NCBI RefSeq assembly: GCF_000003815.2
Contig: NC_049982.1
Location: forward strand, 8,304,542-8,368,541
Reading direction: 5' to 3'
Origin: Branchiostoma floridae
Lineage: Eukaryota > Chordata > Leptocardii > Amphioxiformes > Branchiostomatidae
Length of the DNA stretch: 64,000 nucleotides
The notes below the pieces were generated by a model. That model was not told where the DNA came from. It ran no database searches and was given only the letters and a program-made list of their open reading frames with translations. A program made the translations under genes and the position numbers. Shown piece after piece: positions 11,390 to 23,400 of the stretch (within the stretch, counting starts at the first letter, position 1; each line of letters begins with the position of its first letter).

Positions 11390-12292
11390 CACTAGTGTTT
11401 ACAATCTGTCTAATTGTTTGGCATCCTCCTGTTTCGAGAGACAGTGGAGGAGGCTAACAGTCACTTGCCGACGTGAGTTTTACGACCTGTTTGCCCGGCC
11501 TGCACATGACTTTTTAAGGTGAAGGAGGGGCGTGCGTCTACTTCTCGTCTACTGAAGCTCATATACTATATAGTTCCACAGCACGGTGTATATGAGATGC
11601 CACATGTAAGACAGCCCCAGCAGATGCAGCTTTGTTGTTTGTTGCTGATATCTATCTAATACCCATGGGTCAGAAAGTGTTAGTCTACGAATTAGTTGCC
11701 AGAACTGCTTCGGGCATTCCACATATCAGTTGTTATAGTAATTGAAGCTGATATTGATGGTTTTGGATTTTATTTCTTACAACTGAAAACATAGAAGATA
11801 GAATTAAGAGTAAAGATGTAAGTGTGATGGTCTTATTCAAATTTGTTGGATTTTTAGAAATCGTGACACGAGCCTGACGGAAAACTAGACGCTGGTGTTG
11901 ATCATCATCCATTTTCCGCTTGTATTTGATAGTTTTGATTACATGGTGTTGATAGTTTTTAGTTTTCTTTTATCTTTAATTAATTAAGTTCAAATCCATT
12001 TTTACTTGTGTTTTCATAGACCTGAGTGTTTTGCAACTTATTCTAATAGCCTTTGAAAAAAATGTTGTGTATTTTATCATATTAATTTTTGGAGCAAACA
12101 GTTAATACCAGTGAAAATATATAAATGTACAGATTTGAGTGTGCCTGCAAAATAAATCCACCTTACTCGTATAAAAAAACACCTACGTTTGTGAAGAATA
12201 AAAGTTGAATTTTATCTTTCTTACTGGATAATGTAAATGAGTAACAGACGTTACGGAGTAATCTCCAAGTAGATCTTACGGTGGTTTAAGAC
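11390..12292 (+). other. TMEM45 3' UTR and flank
   Basis: The sequence after the stop codon is AT-rich and non-coding. Poly(A) signals AATAAA occur at 12151-12156 and 12197-12202, so the transcript probably ends near 12.2 kb. No other gene is visible before the gap. Confidence 0.55.
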
Positions 12293-12392
12293 NNNNNNNN
12301 NNNNNNNNNNNNNNNNNNNNNNNNNNNNNNNNNNNNNNNNNNNNNNNNNNNNNNNNNNNNNNNNNNNNNNNNNNNNNNNNNNNNNNNNNNNN
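12293..12392. other. Assembly gap (100 N) flanked by an inverted repeat
   Basis: Exactly 100 N. The bases before it (ATCTTACGGTGGTTTAAGAC) are the reverse complement of bases shortly after it (GTCTTAAACCACCGTAAGAT), and similarity continues outward for about 20 more bases. The gap therefore lies in the loop of a long hairpin or of a TIR element, which may be why assembly failed. Confidence 0.9.
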
Positions 12393-13724
12393 GCTTATGT
12401 TACTGTCTTAAACCACCGTAAGATCTGTTTAGAGATTATTACGGAGGTCGTTCGACCCGCTTCTTCAGTGAATTTCAATGGAAGTTATCGAAACAATTAT
12501 TTGTGTTCTAAGTTAACAATATAGGTAACTACCCAATTGTTCTTATAAGTTATAACTAAACAAAAGGTAACTGACAAAAATTCATTCACTGATCGAGGAA
12601 GGTGGTCGGACAACCACCGAAACGTCTGTTTCGTCCTCGTCCTTAGCGTCCTCGTGTCAGTACTTCAATTAGAAGCTTGATGATTGTAAATTATCTTTTA
12701 AGCAATACGCAAATAAATAACAGTGGGAAACCTCAGACCAACCGTACACACTCACGAAACATCTTCAGAAAAGACACCGGAGCCGCAAGTAGACTTGTCT
12801 GCAAGATTGGCCTAAGGTTGTCCACTACTATTTGGCTACTTTTAAGAAATAAACACAGAATCGCAATAAACTTTGCTATTAACCCACACATATAGAAAAC
12901 TAAATGTTGCGATTGTCATTGCCCTGGCCTAGGACCGTTGATTCGTGTGGGATGCACAGATTTCAGATGTTTAACTTTATAGATAACAGACACGCATTGC
13001 ACATCGTTCTGGGTTGTAATGTAGGAGCGTTTCATCGCCTTCTTATCTACCTGGGTAAATGGTACCTCTGGCATTTGTTCACACCCAGGCCCCTTCCTCC
13101 AGAAAACGGGACCACAAAATGGGGTCAAAGATACACCAGGCTTAGGTCACTAACACATAGTGTCATTCGGAGACCTGTCATGAGCCCTACGTTTACTATT
13201 TTTGGGAGTGCTGGTTCGTGATTTTCAACACCAGGCCACATTTCCACACCGCACCACACCACACCAACATTTGAAGCAAAGAGATACAACAGCGTTTCAG
13301 TGATCCTGAATCTTGTTTATTGTGCATCTAATTAATTGAGCTATGACATCATCAAAAGAAGTACTCTGTATTTCAACACTTTTTTGATCGGCAAATTCTG
13401 GACATCATTTCATCTTCACGCTGGCAACATGTCACACATAGATGTCACTATTTGTATCGTGCCGGTGAGAGTGACAATTCCTACTACCAAAAGTACGTGT
13501 TTGAATTCTACGTAGAATTTACACCATGATATTTCATCTGCAAGATGCAAACCTCATCATATAAATCTACCTCAATTGTAATTAAACAGATATAAAAAAA
13601 AGGAAGAAAACCATTCAAGTTGACTTATTACTACACCATTGTCTTATCAAAAACAATTTAATCACATATTTGGGATTAGTGTCACTGTCAATATCGATCC
13701 ATGGAAACTTAACATTTTCCACTT
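12393..13724. other. Non-coding flank with degenerate hairpin motif
   Basis: There is no supported gene. A short hairpin (GGTGGT at 12601-12606 pairing with ACCACC at 12613-12618) is followed at once by GAAACGTCTG. A TTTATT at 13316-13321 is an AATAAA signal on the minus strand, suitable for the esterase copy that ends at 13725. Confidence 0.4.
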
Positions 13725-14741
13725 TTAATTTGTTCCCGAGTAAATATTTTCCATATCCCAGAAGTCACACTTTTCTTTGTTGTAGTCCTGAACTATAACG
13801 TTCTGAGGAGTGGTGAAATTCATGTTGGGGAACTGGTTTCCTCCGTTGTACTTGGGCCAGTTTAAAGGTGTTTTCAGGAGATTGCCTGTGGTGTAGACGT
13901 AAGGACTAGGTTTGTTCGGGTCGCCCGTGTGTGCGAAGTTCCCGTAGTGGTACGCCATGGTGTCGGCCATGACCTGTTCGTCAGTGGTGAAGGTCAAGTT
14001 GATCAGTTTTGGTGTTTGAAACACAAAGGGGATGTCCTCACCATGACAGACGTGGCCCAGGCAGAAGGGCTGCTCGAGCCAGAACGTCTTAAAAGAGCTC
14101 GAGAAAGCACGATCAAAAACGTAAAGCCAGACGTCACTTTCACCATCTTGGACTGTATTTCGGATTACATTTCGGGTTGCACATTCAAAAACCCAGTCTG
14201 TCACGGCTCGAGACAGAAACGGACGATAGTCTGATGTCTGTGGCGGGTTATACTCACGAGGCAGTGCCGGTCCTTTTCCATGGAGGAAGGCCAAAGTAGC
14301 TTCGTCTAACTCAACCTTAGACATGGGCTTACTAAGGGCAGAATAAATGAACAGAATAGCTTCTTCCGCCACAGTGCCTATAATGAACGGCTTTCTCTGA
14401 AACTGCCCCTTTGCAAAACTATCTACAGTTTGCCTGGGCAACACGTCACCATCTACTGAACTGTCCGAAAATGGTTACTTTGTCTTTGTCACCGCCAAAG
14501 TCAGCGATGTTCTGCTGGACCCATTTCAGTGCCTCAATCTGATCTAGTGTCCCATAATTGCCCCTAGCATCGTCATCTCCCTCACCGGTTACTAGATAGC
14601 CGAAAGCCGCCAGTCTGTAGTTGGTCGTCACGACGATAGTTGAGGTTTTGTTGGCCAAAATCCGCCCATCATAAATTAAAGCAGCACCAGTGCCTGAGTT
14701 ATACGTTCCGCCATGAAACCAACACATGACAGGCAGCCTGG
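13725..14741 (-). pseudogene. Carboxylesterase/cholinesterase-family copy, broken at the nucleophile elbow
   Basis: Reading leftwards from the gap at 14741, the frame gives LPVMCWFHGGTYNSG, ILANKTSTIVVTTNYRLAAFGYL in overlapping blocks, a GNYGTLDQIEALKWVQQNIADFGGD segment and KDKVTIFG, all standard type-B esterase landmarks. The next residues should be ESAG with the catalytic serine. Instead the sequence jumps, near 14455-14467, to VDGDVLPRQTVDSFAKGQF in a different frame, and the first frame stops at 14446. The second frame then runs to a stop at 13725 and includes the catalytic-histidine motif CHGEDIPFVF. About 120-130 residues normally lie between these landmarks, so an exon-internal deletion with a frameshift has removed the nucleophile. 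It is either a real pseudogene or an assembly collapse beside a gap. The copy at 1-488 shows the family 5' end intact. Confidence 0.75.
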
Positions 14742-15213
14742 NNNNNNNNNNNNNNNNNNNNNNNNNNNNNNNNNNNNNNNNNNNNNNNNNNNNNNNNNNN
14801 NNNNNNNNNNNNNNNNNNNNNNNNNNNNNNNNNNNNNNNNNNNNNNNNNNNNNNNNNNNNNNNNNNNNNNNNNNNNNNNNNNNNNNNNNNNNNNNNNNNN
14901 NNNNNNNNNNNNNNNNNNNNNNNNNNNNNNNNNNNNNNNNNNNNNNNNNNNNNNNNNNNNNNNNNNNNNNNNNNNNNNNNNNNNNNNNNNNNNNNNNNNN
15001 NNNNNNNNNNNNNNNNNNNNNNNNNNNNNNNNNNNNNNNNNNNNNNNNNNNNNNNNNNNNNNNNNNNNNNNNNNNNNNNNNNNNNNNNNNNNNNNNNNNN
15101 NNNNNNNNNNNNNNNNNNNNNNNNNNNNNNNNNNNNNNNNNNNNNNNNNNNNNNNNNNNNNNNNNNNNNNNNNNNNNNNNNNNNNNNNNNNNNNNNNNNN
15201 NNNNNNNNNNNNN
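14742..15213. other. Assembly gap (472 N)
   Basis: 472 consecutive N. On its left is the esterase coding strand on minus. On its right is the 5' flank of an esterase copy on plus. The flanks are therefore not collinear with one intact gene. Confidence 0.98.
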
Positions 15214-15383
15214 TGGGTCAACATAGATAAAAGTGCCAACAATAGAAGACGGGTCCGAAGGGTACTCAGGTACAAAGGGTACCCGGGCAAGATAATAACA
15301 TATGCATGCTGACAAGAGGTACAGTAAAGCGTCATCTAGATATGGCAACAACAATGTTCCACCAGCCATGGCAACTTGCATGA
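15214..15383 (+). pseudogene. Inverted fragment of the esterase 5' flank and start codon
   Basis: The plus strand here matches the minus-strand 5' flank of the first esterase copy (about 475-620). Shared pieces are CAACATAGATAAAAGTGCCA, ACGGGTCC.AAGGGTAC, CAAGATAA.AACA and GCGTCATCTAGATATGGC. An ATG at 15342 is in the homologous place (MATT, then F and Q), but the frame stops after 13 codons at 15383 and homology ends. It points away from the esterase body on the other side of the gap. A long minus-strand frame reading through the N run into this piece is its antisense and is not a real N-terminus. Confidence 0.65.
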
Positions 15384-17437
15384 GAGGACATATCACACGA
15401 AGTAAAAAGTTCTCCCATGAAATGCCGTCATGGCTACGAAACCATTCATATCAGTATCTTCCTTGAGACCATCGGTTCAAACAACCTTGAAATAATAATA
15501 TCAAATTGTCACAACTTTGGGGTTGGCGCCACATAACCCCATTTTGCAGTCATATATTTTTTTCTCAAAAAAAAAAAAATCAAGAGACAAAGTTTACAAC
15601 TCAGGTAAGTAGTTTATCAATTTCCCCATCTAAATTCTTGGCAGTCGAGAAGCATACAACAGGCAATATGAACAACCACACGAACATTTACACATTTATT
15701 CCAATTTTGTTACTATCTCTTTAGAAAAATACACTGTGCTTCCAATGTCACAAGTAGAATGCAATATAAGAAACTGTTTGTAATCTGAATCTTGCTGTTA
15801 CCACACCAAGGGATTGTACAGGTTGTCAACTGCACAGTGTATTCCACAAATAAAGGTTACTCCATCTAAAAAGCTGGGGAGGGTAAAGCAGTTTTTTTCC
15901 AACTGAAACGGTAGGAACGTCAAGACCTTTCCAAGTTTAGCCCTTTTAGCTTAAGGAAGCATAGTAAAGCTAAGAAGGCTGGCATCCAAGCTACCTAGTC
16001 TCTACCAGACTGACTATTTATTATAAGGACAATAATTTGCTAGGGGAATTTTGCTAGTAGAGGAGTTGGCCGGCCGGGATACATTTACCTTAGGGTGGAC
16101 TGACTCCCCTGACAAATTTCCCGATTTTTTTTTGCCGAATTCTACGATCCCCGTATGCTTCTGTAGTTCTACCATGCTGCTATTAAAATGCAGAGGACCT
16201 GGCTATTGAAATCTCTATGTAGACAGCAAAAAAGGAATGTGAGATTGATATGACATTGGAAGTCTGATGAGGTTTGTTGGTTGAGGCACACATCACAGGC
16301 ATTTGGTAACTTCTATGGGGTGGGGGAGCACTTACTTGTTTCCCCAAAGGGAAAACATTGTTTTTGCTGGTGTGTTCTTCTTCTGTCATGAACCAAACAG
16401 AGCTTAGAATTGCCGATAACAGAAGCATATCGTTGTTCCAGCAAATATGAGCAAGAATATTACCTGTTCAGGCAAAATTATATGCATTCCAAATGGGAGC
16501 AAAACAAGTAACTGCACAAGAATGTGTGTTGGATGGTACTGGTAGCAACACAAATCACAATGTTATGTACTGTTACATCTTTGAATGTGTAGGTCATATT
16601 TCCTGTGTACCATGCTAAACATATTTTTAGTATGAACTAACACATGACCCATCAAACATTTAACGCTACATTTTACAGAAAGCGCCTTCTTTTCTGGATT
16701 CCATCAAACATGGTGATCCTTGCTTCGCACACNNNNNNNNNNNNNNNNNNNNNNNNNNNNNNNNNNNNNNNNNNNNNNNNNNNNNNNNNNNNNNNNNNNN
16801 NNNNNNNNNNNNNNNNNNNNNNNNNNNNNNNNATGCAAAAGAAATTGACAGCCTTAGGTTCCACAATGGTATAACCCAATATGCTACCATTTTATAAAAA
16901 AGCCAACCCAATACATGTACCAGCATTATTGAAAATCCTTCCAAAGTCAAAGAACACATTGCATACACAAAACAATTTGCACTGATCTACATTGTACATG
17001 TACATGTCATTATTTGCAACGGATGACACTAGTGCACAAATGCTGGCAAGAACAAAAAGGCGATTATCTACATATTGCTCAACGGATACACAAAATTTAA
17101 TGTACAGTAATCAACAAAGGTTGTACCTTACAGCTACTAAATGTTTTAAAAAATGGCTTTTTTACATTGACAATGAGAAATTTAACACAAAAAAGAATAT
17201 GGCAGATTGGAATAAAGGTACATTGTATCATCATTTTTCATTAAAAATTATAGATTTTGTGGATATCCACATTGATGATTTCATAGATATATGTACTACT
17301 GTAGTACTTGACAATTAAAGCTATATAAATATATAATCTGCCATCTGGAACAGAATTGTCTGGGATTTCTTGTGATTCCTCCTGCATGTTTCTCAGGATG
17401 CCTTGTACCCTTCCCAGGATTCCTGGCTGCCTTCCCA
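15384..17437. other. Non-coding; probable tetraspanin 3' UTR and flank, with a 100-N gap
   Basis: No gene is supported. The stretch just left of 17438 lies downstream of the tetraspanin stop and may be 3' UTR. Several AATAAA-type signals occur on the minus strand (for example TTTATT near 15690 and 16015), but I cannot choose between them. Confidence 0.4.
16733..16832. other. Assembly gap (100 N)
   Basis: Exactly 100 N within non-coding DNA. I see no obvious inverted repeat at its edges. Confidence 0.98.
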
Positions 17438-20400
17438 TCATTCATACTCATCTTCCACAGCCTTCATCAGGCAGCAGGCAAAGACCATTCCAAACAGCTG
17501 TAACATAATCAAAGACTTTTAACAAAGGCTGATGTGAACATATTCATATAAAGCACTACGGCCTACAAAAACAAGACTTAAAAAGCCTGTGTTACATGAA
17601 AAAGAATAACTAGATTGAAGAAGAATCTTCATATGCATAATATGCATAGTACCAACAATGACATGCTCTTATTAGGCTGGACAGTTACATCCCCCATTCC
17701 CCAAAAGAAGCCTCATTTGCCCACTGTGACTGGGTTGGTGCCACTCTGATCTGAAATAAAGGATGTTTTCAGGATTGATGAAATGAGGCTATATGTACAA
17801 CAAACCATGTACCTCAAGTTGAGGCTCAACATTTGCCTAATTGTGGTCCATTTTGACAGCTTGCACCAAACTTCAAGCAAGCCAGATATCTCATGTGTCA
17901 CTGACGAAAGATAGAGGATACTATCTGAAACGTCTGACTGTTTCCAAAATCCAACTGCTTTTTGGCATACCAAGTCAGTCGCAGATATCACTCTGAATAT
18001 TAGACGCTAAAATAACTAACATGTATATGCAACACTTACCAACCTGTGCCATCAAGCAGCTCTAGTTTCTTTGTGGATACAATTAAATTGCACAATGTGA
18101 GCAATACAACTTATACAACATCATATATTCATTAAACTAACATCACCAACTGAATGTGTGTTAAAATATTGAGGACCCCATGAGCTTTGTACTAGTTACT
18201 GTAGCTTCACCATATTTAGCCTGGGTACCATCTTATTTCTACCGGGGCTCCTTCCAGACCTAAAAAGGCAGCGAGTGCAAGGAGCCCCAGTAGAAATAGG
18301 ATGGTACCCATTATAGAGCATTGCTAAACTTTCTTTCCAACACAAAGATAATATAGGGACTTACCCCTAAATTTTCGGTCGATCTCCGTCGACCTTGTTC
18401 ACAGAAAAACCCTTTCTCACTCCAGCAGTGACGTCAGGAAGACACCACTTTTGCAGGAGGGGGTCATAAATATCAGAAAGTCTATGTCGCCCCCCGTCTC
18501 TGTTGAGTGTGGCCCGATGAGCTCTGATGTGCAAAGCCTCCTTCACTCCTCGTGCGAAGAAATCCTGTTCTGAGTCTAGGCTGACGTCACTGCTGGAGTG
18601 AGAAAGGGTCATTCTGTGAACAAGGTCGACGGAGATCGACCGAAAATTTAGGGGTAAGTCCCTACATTATCTTCGTGTTGGAAAGAAAGTTTAGCAATGC
18701 TCTATAATGTATTCTACCAACACAGATGAACTTTCATGCTAAGGATGGTACCCAGGCTACACCATATTCACACAAAGAAATAGTGGATGGATGGATGGTA
18801 AACTTGGAATTTAAGGAGGAATAAAAAGAAAACAGCATGACTGATTGTGAACCTTATTGGAAGAAACAGCAATAGATATGTGACTAAATGTGTTTTGGCA
18901 TACCGAGAAAGATTGTGCAGACTGTGTGTGTGCAAAAATGGAAAAAATGTTCTGAGAAGATTGAACCTCAAGAACATAAAACAAAGGTCTCAACCCAAGA
19001 GTGTGTGGTACAAGTACCTACCTCCAGCTAGGGGAGGGTGGGTCTCAGTAGGCATAGTAGTCATCTATAGCTTTACAGTAACAGCAGATAAAGATGAGGC
19101 CCAGAAGCTGGGGAGGGAGCACACAGAGAAGAACAGCCACAGGTTGGACAATAGGCCACACCTTCTCAAGGCTAGCGTAGAGGTCCCCTATGATCGACTA
19201 CGTCTTCTTTTTCATTTGCAAAACTTTGACATTACTTTTCTCAAATTGTTAGAGATGTTGCTGATTCAATACCTTATTCAAGTTAACCTCAACTCATTCC
19301 TTGATCACTGCGGCCTTCAGAAAGAGATGATTTCTAAGATGACTGAAAGAAGTCCATGATCATAAGAATTCTTGCATTTTTGGTCCTCACAATACTATAT
19401 TTACCAGCTCAGTCACAACATATGGTGAGGTGGTTTTCATAATAACCATGGGTATATTGTAAAATGTCTGTGGTAGGCTGAAAGGTGAAACTTCAGAAGG
19501 AACTTTGTGTGAACGAAAGCAGCAATTCTGATGACGAATGGAGATAGAAAATATTAGAAAGTTCAGAAATTGTGGTAACTGGTAACTATATTGGAAATAA
19601 GGAATGAAAGAGATGGTACAGATGAAATGATGATCAGAGTTTACACAATATATTATGCACCAAGTCAATTGCCACAGAACTTTGCACAGACAACTCTTTG
19701 ACAAGGGTTGTAAAATCATTGATTTATAGATGAATTACACTGAAAAGGAACTGAAAAAAAATGTTATACATTCATCTAGAGAAGCCTTCTGCACACAAAC
19801 AGTATATCATCAAAATTGACATGATCAGATTAAAAACAAACCACAGAAAGGTCAGCAGGTTTCAGAACAAGTTAAAACACGAGGTCAGTGACCTTGAGTA
19901 CCCCCTACCTGTAGTAACCCGACACCAACTCCCACTCCTCCCAGGATCCAGACTTGTTCCTGTACCCACAATTCCATACTGCGAATACAGCCCTGGAAAA
20001 CAAGAATGCATCTAAATATTTGGATGGGTGTTTTGCATGGAGTTAGGTCTAGAGTATATTGTGTTTGCGTCGATGAAGGTAAGACATCCAGGTAAGATAT
20101 GCCAAAAGCAGTTACTCATTGACAAGCAACTGGATTTTCTTTTGGAACAGGCAGACACTCCAGATAGTACCCACTATCTTTCAGTGATACTGTCAGTGAG
20201 ACTGTGCTATCTGTGCTTCCATTTCCAAAATCACATCCAGTTGCCTCAGTATTGCTTTCTTTCTGGCGTATACAGTCTTTAAAGTGTTTTATATATACAT
20301 AGAAAGTATGACCATATCACACACAAGATGGTTTACAGTTTGGTCACTTTTCAACTTCTCTATTTTGCTTCAAGAAATTTATGTTTACTAAAGCCTACAA

Positions 20401-23400
20401 CAAAGCAAGAAAATCACAAAGTTATCATTAAAGGGGAAGAAAAATTAAAATTATTGACATATTTCTTTCATTTTTTGATTGATGGCTTTCCATGGTACGT
20501 CATCATGTGTTCAAGGCTGCTTACTTGTGTGAAGATTTTACTGATGTCGGCAGGTTGCCCAGGTTGTCCCCTGTTGCAGCCTGCTTCAGTCTGGTCCCTA
20601 CAGCAGGACAGTGGGACGGACGTGTTGGCCGGAGCCTTCCCCTCCGTGAAGTACTTTGAACTCATCCAGTCTACATAGCTTCTGTCTCCACCACAACACT
20701 TCATCTGGAGAGGGCAGCAAACTACATCTTAAGCCTGTGTCTGTTAGGGAAGCTGACGTCTCGGCTCCATCAGTCTTCTTTTTGACAATATTGTTGATAG
20801 TTTGTTTAAGTGTAGCTTGCACTAACTTGAACTTGAGTCTCAATGTTATTGTAGGTGTAGGCAACGTTATTGTGTGAAAGGTTTGTAATATGGTTGCGCA
20901 CGTTTGTACTTTTGAGGACTCCAGGAAGACTTGTTGTGCATGTTTATACTCACAAATGGAGATCTTTCAGATAAACACTAAACTTTACAATCACTTCATA
21001 AGAAAGTCCCTGCAATGTACTGTGAAGGCCAATTTGGTACAGTTATAAGAAGTCTTTTTGCTTACAGTGTGTCTGTCAATTTTCAGATAAAGTCATACTG
21101 AAGACAAGCATCTCATATACATTTACTTAATCATTTGAATTAAGGATTGATAGTTGACATTTTCCAATCAATACTGTTCTTTAATTCATGTTATATTTTC
21201 TACATTTGTACATAGATTAGTAATGTTTAGTTAAGTGGAGGAGGGCACTGTACAAGGCAAGTAGGCTTCTTCCCTCCTCTAGCACTTTTATTTACTTTCT
21301 ATACTTTATTGTTATTGTTTTTTATATGTGCAAAATAAACACAAACAAACAAGGACGGCAGGTGCCAGCTGCTCACCTGTTCCTGCATGGTTGTGACTGC
21401 TGCTGTGACGGCTGGTACAAACCCATAGTTGTTCTTGATGGTCCTTTCCATGTGACTGTCCATCCACGTTCTCACCTACAGCGACGGGATTACATGATCA
21501 AAGCTGGGAAGTAGAAAACTGACTACCTACTTGTCCCATGGACACTTTTTTAGACAAAGCAAGAAAAACATATCAGATATCAGATGATCTTAGGCAAAAC
21601 ATTTCATACAATGTTTACATTAACTGCATAAAAGGAATTGTTCTGATAGCTGCAATTCATGCTTTGGTAAACCAAGCGATTGCTCAAAGTTATCTGAGTC
21701 CTGCAGTACTGCACTTTGATGCTAGAGGTCACTCTTACATGGCAAAGCCACTGCTACCATTTTGGATGAAGATGTGGATAGCTTTAACTTACCTCATCAT
21801 GATAGTAATATGCCAGAATCCCAGCTCCCACCTCTCCAACAAATACCACTATCAACAAGAAGAAATACTACAGGGAGAAAAAAACAATATGATCTTTAAT
21901 AAGTTAACATACTTGTCTGAGTCTGGTGTCATCTTTATCATTAACAGAGAAAAACAAGTCTTCATTCAATTCCAATCTTAGGTATCAAATTCACCTTCAA
22001 GAAAACATCAGGTCTCGAGGAGTGATTCAGAAAAATCAAACTTATTACAATGGATGGTGCCTGTTACTGTCTTGTACAGTGGATTCCAATTATTCGTATT
22101 ACGCCTTTTTGGATAATTCGGGTAATTGGATAGAATTACGAAATCCCAAAACATTTGCCATTCATTCCATTGTTTAGAACATCGCAGAATTGGATAACCC
22201 ACGGTCTCAAACTTCGGGTTTTTGGATAGAATTACGTCAGGTCACACAAATTAAAAATGGGAAAATATGCCCTAAAACTCACAAAATGAGTCCAAAGGTA
22301 ACTAGTAAATGTATGTATAAAGGTGTAAAGCCATGTAAAGGACCGTAAGAAAGTTACATTCCACAGAAAATCTAGCCGATAGCGCTGTGCTAGCGTGCGA
22401 ACATTTGGAGTTAGGCGCCATTTTGTTAGGTTGCCGCAAGGTATGATGGGCGAACGTCATGGGAACGTCAACACGCTTTTGAGTTCATATTTCCCCTTCA
22501 GACAACGTCTAAACTTGGTTTACCCTACAAAAATGTGTTTTTTCATATCCACTGTCTCATTAATTGAGCTGATTTCGGCTGCGCTGCGTAGATTTACAAC
22601 AACGCACGTAATGCAACAGGGGTGTGATTTCGCAATGACCTATCTTGCGCATTGCATGGCGGGATATCTCAACCCACGCGCCGCCATTTTAAATGTTTTG
22701 AACGTGAATTTTTTCCGTCTTCCACCGCGAAAGACGGAAATTTCAGAGTAATTTGTGGACACAAGTTGTAGACAAGAAGGTGAAGAGTTTATCACTCTCC
22801 AATACCGTTGTTTTAACTTAAAATTATGAAAGTAACGTCATATTCTCCGGCATACGAGCGGAGCCATGTTCGTCTTTGTTTTGGTATGCCGCCAAATTGC
22901 CGACGCACGGCTGTGCGAGTCAAGCGTACTTTTCCACATGTGCATTTAGCCACTGATTTGAACTCTTTATTAGATCAAGCATCTCACAGAAATCGCACAG
23001 TATCGGAACATTATGATTAAAGTTTGTAAACGGAGTTCCGTATCGTTAGAGTGGTAACCTCTATGAGCGTCTGTGTGTTATGTTTGCGTATTGGTTTTCA
23101 AAACTACACCCCTCCCCAACCAATGCCGCTAAAGCTGGTCATATAGCCAACTTCGGACTCTAGAATAGGCCGGATAATTGGATAAAATGTCCAGACAAAT
23201 AGGCGATACAATAAAGCGGATTCCACTGTACTAGTATCTATGCGAGATCAAATGAGGTTTACCAACTTTCCGATAGCTGCATCAGAGCAGATGTACACAA
23301 CATCTGTGACATCCAGGCCATGCGCCAGGTATATTGAAGTACTTACAAATCCCAGCATGCACTTGGACTCCTGGACGGCGCCACAGCAGCCGAGGAAACC

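Noticed and set aside
14446-15396. Long minus-strand frame reading through the gap, starting at 15396
   Set aside because: Most of it is N, and its N-terminal part is the antisense of an inverted esterase 5' flank, so it is not a real protein start.
18847-19359. Plus-strand frame of 170 codons
   Set aside because: It overlaps, antisense, the alternative tetraspanin last exon and shows no family features.
22395-22751. Plus-strand frame inside the pogo-like element, considered as a transposase remnant
   Set aside because: No DDE, CENP-B or HTH-like motif is visible; the element looks non-autonomous.
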